Part shown: piece after piece, positions 38,901 to 50,900 of the stretch
Layout of the letters: each line of letters opens with the position of its first letter
How positions within the stretch are numbered: position 1 is the first letter of the stretch
Assembly: GCA_040269895.1 (NCBI GenBank)
Contig: CP158568.1
Span: forward strand, 4,058,001-4,122,000
DNA from: Ancalomicrobiaceae bacterium S20
Lineage (GTDB): Bacteria; Pseudomonadota; Alphaproteobacteria; Rhizobiales; Ancalomicrobiaceae
Direction of reading: 5' to 3'
DNA length: 64,000 bases
Translations under genes and position numbers: made by a program
Notes under the pieces: generated by a model
Database searches by the model: none
What the model was told of the DNA's origin: nothing
The model's input: only the letters and a program-made list of their open reading frames with translations

Positions 38901-41900
38901 GGCCGGTTCGCTCTCGATCTCGGCGCTGCACGAGGACATGGGGCTGGCGCCGCCGGCGGTGCCGGGTTCGACCGATCCGGCGCCGACGGCCATCGTCACG
39001 ACGGGCCGGCGGGAAGACCTGTTCGAGGCGCGGGCCGTGTCGGGCGCCGGCGCGGGCAATGTCGGGGTTGCCGGCTCGCTGGCGATCGGGCTCGTCGATT
39101 CGGAAGCGACCGCGACGATCGCGCGGGGCAAGGTCGCGATCGTGCCGGTCCAGGGCGCGACGACGGCGGCGGACGGCAACGGCGACGTCGAACTGAAGTC
39201 GGACGATCTGACGTCTTCGACGGTGGCGGCGCTGCCGGTCGGGGACGGGGCGGCGGGGACGAAGGTCGGGGTCGGCGCTTCGGTGGCGCTCAATCTGGTC
39301 GGCACGCGCTCGACCGCGTCGCTGGCGGATGGCGTGACGCTGACCGGCGCGAAGGATGTGAAGCTCGAGGCGACCGGCACGCATGTCGTGACGACGCAGG
39401 CCGAACAGGGTTCGGCGGGCGGCATCGCGGTGACGCCGGTGGTGGCGCTGTCGATCGTGTCGGACCGGGCGGCGGCGACGATCGGGGCGCTCGGCCAGGA
39501 TCTGGTGACGACCGGCGACGTGTCGGTGAAGGCGTCGCAGACGTCGAGCATCGCGACGGCGGCGAGCGGCAAGGCGGCCGGCGGCAAGGCCGCGGTCGGC
39601 GCGGCGCTCGGCATCGCGGTGATCGACGACGAGGTGCTGGCGACGACGGCGACCAACATCGACGCGCAGGGTTCGGTGACCTTCGAGGCCAAGGGCGCCT
39701 CGTCGAGCGTGGTCGCGGCCACGGCCAGTGCATCGGGCGGCAAGGGCAACGACGACGACGGCAAGTCGACCGATGCCGACGGCACGGCCGACCAGAAGGT
39801 TCAGAAGCAGTCGGGCGATGCCACGAGCCGCGCCAGCGCGGCCGGTATCGGCGATAAGGATCAGCAGGACAGCGCCGCGGCGGGTGCGACGAGCGCCAAC
39901 GGCAAGGCGGCGACCAGCGAAGGCAGCGTCACCGTCGCGGCCGCGATCGCGGTCAATGTCTCGGTCGCGACCGTCAAGGCCGCCGTGCCGGCGAGCGTCG
40001 GCATCAGGGCCGGCGGCGCGCTGACCATCGCCACCGACGCCAACACCGATGCGCGCGGCATGGCCGACGGCAGCGCCGTCACGCAGGCCTCGCAGGACAG
40101 CACGGGCGGTACCGGTGGCACCGGCGGGACGGGCGGCGCCTCGGGCGGCAGCAGCGTCGGTGTCGGCGCGGCGGTCGCCATCAACGTCGTCAACGCGACC
40201 AACAAGGCCGAACTCGGCACCGGGCCCGCGGTGGCCGGCCCCGGCCAGGGCGGCGGTCTCGCTGCCGGCCACTATGCGGCCGGCGCGGTCGCGGTCACCG
40301 CCGGCAAGGCCGATCTCGGTCTCGCGCTGCCGAACATCGGCACGACCACCGACCTGCCGGTGCCGGCCAATGCGGTCGGCACCCAAGGACGCCTCGACCA
40401 GTTCGCGGCGCGGGCGACCTCGGGCAGCGGCGGGGCCAATATCGGAGTCGCCGGTTCGCTCGGCGTCAATGTCGTGATCGACAAGAGCCTGGCGACGATC
40501 GGCGCGGGCGCGATTCTCGACCTCACGCCCGCGGGCGCGGCCGACGGATCGGTCAAGGTCGGCGCGGAAACGGCGATCTTCTCGGCCGTCGGCGCCCTGC
40601 CCTCGGCGGGCGGCGCGAGCGCGAGCAAGGTCGGCGTCGGTGCCTCGGTGGCGCTCAACACGATCACCAGCGAAAGCGCGGCGATCATCGACAAGGATGC
40701 GGCGATCACCGGCGCCAGCGGCGTGGCGGTCACGGCCGGCTCGCAGGTCGATACCGAAACGCTCGCCAAGGCCGGCGCCAAGGGCGGCACGGCGATCGAC
40801 GGCGTGGTCGCCTTCACGATCCTGTCGGAAAAGACGACGGCCCGGATCGCCTCGGGCAATGCCCTGGCCGTGGGCGGCGACGTCACGATCGAGGCTTCGA
40901 GCAGCGGCGCCAATACGGCGCTCGCGGCCGGCGAGGTCGCGAGCGCCGGCGGTGGCGGCGGCAACACGGGCGGCAATGGCGGAAACGGCGGCGGCTCGGG
41001 ATCCGGCGGCGGTGTGGCGGTCGGCGCCTCGGTGGCGGTGATCACCGGCTTCGGCGTGGTCGGCGCGAATGCGACCGGCACGCCGGTCACGTCCGCGACC
41101 GTTGCCGAACTGGCGCGCGACGTCGATGCGGGCGGCGCGGTGAAGGTCACGGCCGATTCGATCCGCAGCTATTCGGCGCTGTCGACGGCCATGGCCGGCG
41201 GTGCGACCTCGGACGACAACGATCCGTCCGGCGGCGGCAAGTCGACGGCCGCGAACACCCTCGGCTCGGCGCCCGCCAAGGACGCCATGGACAAGGAACA
41301 GTCCGGGCTCGCCGCCAACGGCGGCGGCTCCTCGGGCGGGAAATTGTCGTTTGCGGCCGCGCTCGGCGCGGTGATCGTCGGCGACAGCGCGACGGCGACC
41401 ATCACGAGTTCGGCCGCCGATCCGCGATCGATCTCGGCCGGCACGGGCGGTGTCACGGTTGCGGCGACCAATGCCACGACCGCGCAGTCGCTCGGCGAAG
41501 GCGCGACCGTCGGCCGCGATGCCACCGGCATCGGCATCGGCGCGGCGTTGACCATCGTTCTCAATACCACCAGCGCTGACATCGGCGCCTCGGCCCATGT
41601 GGTGACGCCGGATGTGGTCGCGGTTTCGGCGACCTCCAGCATCAACAAGGGGCTCGGCGGCCTCGCCGCCGAAGCGATGTCGGGCGCCACGGCCAAGAAC
41701 ACCAGCGTCGCCGGATCGCTGGCGATCGGCCTCTCGGTGTCCAACACGAGCGCATCGATCGGCGACGACTTCGTGCTCGACCGCGCCGGCGATGCGGCCG
41801 CGCGCGGGCGCCGTCTCGGTCGTCGCCGACAACACCTCGTCGCTGGCCTCGAAGGCCTGGGCCGGCAGCTATGCCTCGGACGGCGTCGGCGTCGGCGCCT

Positions 41901-44900
41901 CGATCGCCGCGGCGTTGTCGTTCGATAGCTACAGCGCCAAGATCGGCGACCGCGCCGACATGACTGCGGGCTCGCTGCGTGTCGCGGCGACGAACCAGCG
42001 TGTCGATAGCCTGTTCTCGACGCTCAACACGATGGTGCAGTCCGGCACGGCCACGCTGCAGACCGTCAATGCCTCGGTGAAGGATGCACTCGACGGCGCG
42101 AAGGCGCTGATCTCGGACGTGCGCAGCGTCGCCGGCGCCCAGGATGCCGGCACCAAGCTCAAGGCCGATTTCGCCGATCAGGTCGCCAAGGACAAGGCGA
42201 CGGTGATCGAGGGGTTGAAGACCCTCGCCAAGCTCGGCATGGACCTGCCGCTGCTCGGCATGAACAACTTCTACACCGAGGTGATCGCCGGCGCGGCTTC
42301 GGGCAACAAGGCCGCCATCGCGGGCGGCCTGGCGCTGCAGATTCTCGCCAACAAGACGCAAGCGACCATCGGCGCGTCGGCGAAGATCGATTCACTCGGT
42401 CCGGTCGCGGTCAATGCGATCGACGATACCGTGTCGCGCACGATCGTCGGGGCGGCTTCCGCCTCGGGCGGTTCGGCGGCGGCCGGCATCTCGCTCGGCA
42501 TCATCGTCAACTCGGGCCAGGTCACCGCCTCGATCGGCGACCGCGCCACGATCAGCGCGCTCGGCAACGTGCCGAATACCCCCGCGCAGACCGGCGCGAT
42601 CGATGTCGCGGCCAAGGCGGCGCGCACGATCAACCTGTTCGAGCTCAGCGCCGCGGTGAGCGACAAGAACGGCATTGCCGGCATTCTCGGTGTCGTGACT
42701 TCGCTGGTCGATGCGCAGGCGACGACCGGCGTCGGCAGCACGTTCAAGGCGACCGGCGCGATGACGGTCAGCGCCACCAACACGATCGAGGCGCTGAACC
42801 TCGCCGGCGCCGTCGGCGCGGGCGGCACCAACGGCCTCGGCGGCGTCGCGGTCGCGACCACGATCCGCGACAACACGCTCGCCCGGCTCGGCTCGGGCAC
42901 GGGTGGCGACAAGACGACGGTCACGGCCGGTTCACTCGGCGTTTCCGCCGAGAGCTCGGAACTGCTGATCAATGCCGGCGTCGCGGGCGCGGCGGCCGGC
43001 TCCAATGCCATCGTCGGCGTGGTCTCGCCGCTGACGCAGATCCTGCGCACCGAGGCCTCGATCGGCACCGGCGCCGACATCACGACGGTCGGCGCGAGCT
43101 CGGTCACGGCCAAGGATCGGACCTTCGAGGTCAACATCGCCGGTGCCTTCGGCGCCGGATCGAACAATGCGGTCGGCGGCTCGCTGATCGTCACCACCGT
43201 CACCAATGACGTGCTCGCCCATGTCGACGACGGCGTCAGCATCAAGGCCGGGTCGATCGCGATCGGCGTCGATGCCGAACAGCGCTATGTCGCGGTGGCG
43301 ATCGCCGGCACGGCCGGCGGCAGCAATGCCGTCGCGGGCGTCGCCACGCCGGTCACCCAGGTGCTGAATGCGAAGGCGACGGTCGGCAACGACGTGACGC
43401 TGACCGCGACGGCCGGCGATATCGCCGTCACGGCGGCCGACCCGACACTGTTGATCAACATCGGCGGCGTGATCGCGGCCGGCGGCAACAACGGCATCGG
43501 CGGCTCGGCAGCGGTCGGCACGCTGTCGGACACCGTGCTGGCGACGATCGGCGACCGCGCGACCCTGACCGCGACCGGCGGCGTGATCGTCACGGCGACC
43601 GCCTCGGAGACCGTCAGCGACAACGTCGTTTCCGGCGCCGCGTCGGGCAACGTCTCGGTCGGCGGCTCGCTCGCCTCCTCGATCGTGCTCGATCAGGTGC
43701 AGGCCTCGATCGGCCGCAAGGCGACGATCCGCTCCGGCGACGTCACCGTGAAGGCGACCGACGACACCACGATCGTCGACATCGCCGGCGCGATCGCGAT
43801 CGGCGGCAACACGGGTGTCGGCGCCGGCGTCGATGCCAATGTGCTGACCAAGGCGACCTACGCCTGGATCGGCCGCAATGCGCTCGCCGAGACGCCGACG
43901 CTCGCCGACGCGGGCGACATCCAGGCGACCGGCAATGTGCTCGTGCAGGCACGCAGCTCGGAATCCGTCTATTCGCTGGTCGCCGGCTTCGCGGCCGGCG
44001 GCAACGCCGGCGTGGCCGGCTCGGTCGGCGCCTTCGTGCTCAAGGGCGACACGCTCGCCAGCATCGTCGACTATTCGAAGGTGGTCGCCGACGGCAACGT
44101 CGCGGTCGTGGCGACCGACGATCAGACCTTCAACCGGCTGGTCGGCAGCGGTGCCGTCGGCGGTTCGGCCGGCATCGGCGGTGCGGTCGGCGTCTCGGTC
44201 GTGGTGCAGAACACGCTCGCCTCGATCGGCGACAATGCCGCCGTGACAGGCCGCGGCCGCGGCGCCGACATGACCGTCACGACCGGCATCGAGGGCACCT
44301 TCTCGGTCTATGGCTCGAACGGCAGCCTCGCCGTGCGGCCGCCGAAGTCGGATTTCGCCAGCCAGACCGGCGGCGACATCAACGCCGTCACGGTCGCCGA
44401 CGCCATCCTCGAGGGCGGCAGCCTGTTCATGCTCCAGCGCGACACCAAGCCGGTGACGCAGCTGGTCAAGGGCGTCGCCGTCACCGCGACCACGACCAAT
44501 CTGATGCGGTCGCTGGCGGTCAGCGGCGGCATCAGCGGCAATGTCGGCGTGTCGATCTCGGGCGACATACCGGTGGTCGTCATCGACACGGAAGCGACCG
44601 TCGGCGCCAACGCCAAGATCAACACGGACAACAACAATACCCCGGCCGGCAGCCAGCAGTCGGTCGTCGTCGCGGCGGCGAGCGATCTCTACCACCTCGG
44701 CATCGCCGGTTCGGTCGCCGTCGGCGGTACGGCCGGTGTCGGCGCCGGTGTCGAAACCACGATCTTCAAGACCACCACGATCGGCCGCATCGGCGCCGGC
44801 TCGACCGTCAACGCCGCGGCCGACGTGTCGGTCACGGCCCGTGCGGCCGAGAATTTCGCCAGTGCCGCGGTCAGCGTCGCCGGCGGCGGCACGGGCGCCG

Positions 44901-47900
44901 TGGCGGGCGGGATCAGCGGCTTCGCGGTCGTCAGCAAGACGATCGCCTCGATCGAGAGCGCGGCCGCGGCGGCGACCCAGGTCAACGCCGGCGGCAACGT
45001 CATGGTCGTCGCCGACGACCAGACCCGCGCCGCGGTCACGGCCGGCACGGTCGCGATCGGCGCCGCGGCGGCCGGTGTCGGCGCCGGCGTCGGCATCTCG
45101 GTCGTCACCAAGGACACCGAGGCCTATGTCGGCCGCAGCGCGTCGGTGACGGCGCTCGGCAACTCGAGCGCGACGTTCAAGGAATTCCTCGGCAGCGACT
45201 TCGCCAGCGCCAAGAACGACGGCCGCGGCCTGCTCGTCTATGCCAACTCCGGCGAGAGCACCTTCGTCTCGGTGGTCGCGGGTGCGGGCGGGTTCTACGC
45301 CGGCATCGCCGGCGCAATCGCCGCGGAGGCCTTCGTCGACCAGACGCGCGCGTTCATCGGCGAAGATGCGCGCATCAACCTCGTCAACGGCAACGCGAAC
45401 GCGGGCCAGGACGTCGCGGTGATCGCGCGTGACAGCACGGTCGTCGCCGTCGCCGAAGGCACGGTCGCGATCGGTATCGCCGCCGTCGGCGGCGCGCTCG
45501 ACGTGGCGGTGATCACCGCCGCGACCCAGGCCTCGATCGGCAATGGCGCGATCGTCAATGCAGCCGACGAGGTCATGGTCGGCGCGATGACCAATCGCGC
45601 GACCTCCTCGACGGTCGCAAGCATCGCCGGCGGGTTCGGCGGCGTCGGCGCGGCCATTTCGGTGCTCGCCATCGCCAATGGTCCGTCGGCCGATCAGACC
45701 GCGCAGACCGATCGCGCCGGCTCGTTCAGCCAGACGGCGAACGGCAAGCTGTCGGACGATACGATCGACCGGCAATTCCTGTCGTCTTCGACCAACCAGG
45801 CCGTGCGCGATGCGAGCAAGAGCGCGCAGAACTACAAGAGCGCGCTCAGTTATTCCTCGATGGCCAACCAGACGGCGATCGCGCCCGGCAATTCGGCCAC
45901 CATCGGCAGGGCGACCATCAACGCCGGCGGCCTTGTCTCGGCGCGCAGCTACGACGCGGTCGATGTCCTGATGGCCGACGGCGCGGTGCTGTTCGGTGCC
46001 GGCGGCGGCGCCGGCATCGGCGTCGCGGTCGTCAGCGTCGACAACACGGCCACGATCGCCGCGGGCGCCGACGTGAACAGCGGCTCGCTCGCCATCGCCG
46101 CGGCCTCGAAGCGCACGCTCAACGGCACCTCCGTCGCCGCAACCGCGGCCGGCGTCGCCGCCGGCCTGGTCAGCCTGACCGACACGAGCCGGACCGGCGC
46201 GACCGTCGACAATGCCAGCGTCACCACCAAGGCCGGGGCCGCGGTGACGGCTTCCGCGACCGAAACCGTCAAGGCCACGACCACAGCTCTGGCGGCCGGT
46301 GCAGCCGGCGGCCTCAACGTCATCGTGGTCACGCCGACCACGACCGCGGCGATCGACAACGGCGCGACGGTCAAGGTCGCGCAGAACCTCGACGGCAACC
46401 TCGTCGTCTCGGCAGACAACACCCTCGACATCACGTCCGCGGCGGCCGGCGCGGCCGTCGCGGGCGGCGGCGGCGCCGGCGTCACCGTCCTGGTCGAGAC
46501 GCCGACCGCGGTCGCGCGGATCGGCGCGAACGATCGGATCACCGCCGGCAGCACGCTGCCGGGCGCGCGCCTCGGCGACGTCCTGGTCGGCGCGACCACC
46601 ACCGAGCGGGTCGACAGCTACGGGCTCGGCGTCGCACTGGGTGCGGAGGCGGGCGGCGCGCTCACCGTCATCGTGCGCAACACGACGACCAGCGCCACGA
46701 TCGGCAAGGCCATCGTGTTCGCGACCGGCGACGTCGGCGTGACCGCGTCGTCCTCGAACGACGACACGATGGCGGTCGGCGGCGGCGCGGTCGGCGCCTT
46801 CGCCGGCGTCGGTGCCTCGGTCGGCGTCAGCGTGCTCAACAGCACGACCACCGCCTCGATCGCAGACCAGGCGGACGTGACCGGCCTCGGCGGCGGCTCC
46901 ACCACCGACAAGGTCGGCTACACCGACGGGTTCGGCACGAGCTTCGTCGCCTATGGCAGCAACGACAAGGTCAAGGCCTCGTCGCTGTCGAACGTCTCGG
47001 GCAGCAGCGCCAATGCCGGCGGCGGCGATACCGGCGATGTCGCGGCCCAGGGCGCGGACCTGCTCCTGAAGAAGCGGCTGGAGGCCGCCCGGACCGGATC
47101 GGCCCACGGCGTCATCGTCAACGCGGTCAAGTCCGACATCCTGCACTCGATCGGCATCGGCGCGGGTGTCTCGCTCGGCGCCGGCGTCGCGATCAGCGCC
47201 AGTGTGCCGATCGTCTCCGATACGACGTCGGCGACCATCGGCAAGGGCGCGAAGATCAACCAGACCAACGCAAACACGGCCTCCGCGGACCAGTCGGTCG
47301 TGGTCGCGGCGGCGGCGGATCTCTACAATCTCTCGATCGTCGGCACGCTCGCCGGCGGCGGGCCGGCGGGCGTCGGCGGTAGCGTGTCGTCGATCATCGT
47401 CAACAACGCCACCCTCGCGACGATCGGCGCCGGCGCCATCGTCTCGGCCGGCAACGACGTCCTGGTCACGGCGCGTGCCGTCGAAGACTTCGCCGTCGTG
47501 GCGGCGGCCGGCGCGATCGGCGGCAGCGGCGCCATCACCGGCGGCCTCGGCTATCTGTCGCTCGACGCCAACACCAAAGCGCTGATCGACGCCGGCGCCA
47601 CCGTCGTCGCCCAGGGCAACGTCGCGGTCGGCGCCGAGGACACGACGCGATCGGCGTCGTTCGGCGGTGCGCTCAGCGCGTCGCTCGGCGGCGCGGTCGG
47701 TGCGGCGATCGGCGTCGTGTCGTTCCAGAAGGACACCGAGGCCACGATCGGCGCCGGGGCGTCGGTTTCCGGCCTCGCCCTGCGCGCCTCCAACCTCGAC
47801 GAGCCGGTCGGGCCGGACTTCGGCACGACCCGGTCGGGCAAGGGCGTGCTCGTCTCGGCGCGGTCGAGCGAGACCGTGTTCACGATGAACTTCGGTGCCG

Positions 47901-50900
47901 GCGCGGCCGGCATCGTCGCGGCGGCGGGCGCGATCAGCGTCGAGATCGAGAAGATCACCACGCTCGCGACCATCGCGGATGGCGCCATCATCAACGCGTT
48001 TGCCGGCGGCAATCAGCAGGACGTTGTGGTCGCGGCACGCGACTTCTCCGGCATCGTCGCCTATGACGGCGCCTTCGCCGGTGCGGTCGGTGCCGCGCTC
48101 AGCGGCAGCGTCGACGTCGGCATCCTGCAGACGACGGTCGGCGCCTCGATCGGTGCGGCGACGATCAATGCCGCGCGCGACGTGCTCGTCACCTCGATCG
48201 CCGACAAGCAGATCGCCTCGACGACGATCAGCGCCGCCGGCGCGATCGCGGGTCTGGCGGCCGGCGTGTCGGTCTATTCGATCGGCAACGGGCTCGATCC
48301 GTCGAGCAAGGGCGCCGACGAGCTCAAGACCAAGGATGGCTCCGGCAGCGTCGGCGCCTTCGCCGGCAGCCAGCTCTCGACCGGCGGCACGGTCTCGCGC
48401 GTCGTCACCAGGACGACCAGCAACAGCGACGCCGCGGCGGCGGCGAACACGATCAACGCCAAGCTCGGTGCGATCGACATCGCCGGCCGGATCAACGCCG
48501 TCAATCCGGCGGTCGCCGGCACCTCGGCCGTCATCGGCGCGGCGACGATCAACGCCAACGGCAACGTCGCGGTCAACGGCCGCGATCGCCTCGGCCACAC
48601 GGCCACGACCGGCGCACTCGGCGCCGGTCTGGTCGGCGCGGGTGCGGGCATCGCGGTCTTCACCGATACGGCCTCGAACACCGCCGCGATTCGCGGCAAT
48701 GGAACGACGATCACGGCCAACGGCTCGAACGGCGTCCAGGTCGCGGCCCGCACCGCTCATACCGTATCCGAAACATCCTATGCGGGCGGCTTCGCCGTCT
48801 CCGGCGCGGCCGAGGCGGATGTCGCCATTGCGCGCGACATGTCCACGACGACGGCGGAACTCGCCGGAATCAACGTCGTGACGGCCGGCAGCGTCGGAAT
48901 CGTTTCGCAAGCGGATCGATCAGTGTCGGCCCAGGCAGCCGGAGCCGCGGGCGCGGTCGGCGTCGCAGTCGGCGTCTCGATCGCGACGGCGGAAATCGGC
49001 GGCAGCGTGACGGCCTCTGTCGACCGCAGCAACGGCGCGTCGGCCACGATCGGCAAGACGGCCGCCAAGGCCGGCAAGGTCTCCATCAGCGCGGTCTCGA
49101 ACGACAGCGCCTCGGCCAGCGCCAAAGGCAGCTCGGGCGGCATCGGCGCGGCCGGCACCGGCGCGGAGGCGACCGCGCGGGTCGCACCGTCGGTCGCCGT
49201 CCTGCTCGATCACGCCACCATCGTGTCCAGCGACAAGGTCACCCTCACCGCGCTCGCGACCGACAGTGCCTCGGCCACGGCGACCGGCCTCGCCATCGCC
49301 GGCGGCCTCGCGGCGGGCGCCTCGATCGCGAACGCGGAAATCGCCGCGCCGGTGACGCTGACGATGACCGGCGGCAGCACGATCACGGCGGACTCGGTCG
49401 ACGCATCGGCCTCCTCGCTGTCGAACGGCGTCTCCGCCCAGACCTTCGGTGCGTCCGGTGCCTTCCTGATCGGCATCAATGCCACCAAGGCGACCGCCCG
49501 CGACGGCTCGTCGGCGATCGCGGCGGCGGATCACGGCGCGTTCACAGTCGCCAATGCGCTCAATTTCGGCGCCACGACCCGCACCAACGACAGCGCCCGC
49601 GCCTACGGCATCAATGCCGGCGTGGTCGCGGTCGGCGCCAACGTCGCCAACGCACTCTCCGAGGTCACGACCCGGTCGACCTTCTTCGACATGACCGTCA
49701 AGGCCGGCAGCCTGAGCGTGACCGCGACCGGCACGGCGACGGACGGCGCCGTGGCCAAGGCCGGCAGCGGTGGCGTGATCGCCGGCGCGGCCTCCTCGGC
49801 CTCGACGACCCAGCGTACCACCACCACCGCGACGATCGGCGCCGAAACGGGCGCGCCGAGCCTCATCGACGTGACCGACGGCGCGATCACCGTCGGCGCG
49901 AGCCAGACGGACCTGTTCTCCGGCGATGTCGACAGCACGCAGGCGGCCTTGGCCGGCGCGAGCGGCGCGCGGCTGAGCGCCGAGGTCGGCTCCGTGGTTT
50001 CGGCCACGATCGGCACCGGCACGACGGTCCTCGCCCGCGACTTCGCTCTGCGGGCGGTCGATGTGGTGCACCGGTTCTTCATCGGCGAGACGCCGTACAG
50101 CCTGTCGCCGGGCTCGGCCGCGCCGGCCGCGTTCAACGCCGACACCGCGACCTTCGACGTCCGCTCGGGTTCGGGCGGCTTCCTGGACGCGCCGGCGGCG
50201 ACCGGCACCACCCGGATCGCGCTCGACACCTCGGCGATGATCGCCGACGGCAGCACCGTGCATCTGATCGCGCCGACCCAGGGCGCCAGCCTGGCGGTGG
50301 TCGAAGCCTATAACGAGACGATCGTCCACCAGAAGACCAAGGTCGATTCCGGCGGTGCGATCTCGGTCGCCTCCGGCGCGGTCGCCATCGCGGTCAATGC
50401 CAACGCCACCGTCTCGATCGGCGCCGGCAGCACGCTCCTGGTCGACATCGGCGACGTCCGCGCGGCAGCGTGGGGCAACGCCGATCTCGACGGGCGCACC
50501 GCGGTCACGACCTATGGCGTGGCGGGCGCGCCGAGCGGCGACGCGACCATCAACGCGACGTTCAACAACCTGCTCAATGTCGGCGTCAACGCGCGGGTCG
50601 AGGCCTCCGACGGCGCCCTCCTCAACGGCCAGCCGGTCAGCGGCACGGTCACGCTCGCCGCCGGCCGCAGCCCGGACGGCGTGCAGCCGTCGAGCTTCCT
50701 GCTCAACACCAACGTCGACCTCTACAACAACACCGCGATTCCGCTCTCCGGGGCACCGAGCCCGCGGTCGAACCTGACCAGCACGGCGATCCTGTCGATC
50801 GCGCGCTCGGACGGCGCGCCGGCGTCGCATTACGGCGTCAATGCCGCCGGCGACATCACGCTCGCCGCCGACCAGGGCGCGATGAAGACGACGGCCCGCG

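Noticed and set aside
41795-41815. Programmed ribosomal frameshift in the adhesin gene
   Set aside because: No slippery heptamer or adjacent pseudoknot-like stem was recognised, and other genes in the window show similar one-base breaks, so a sequence error is the simpler explanation.
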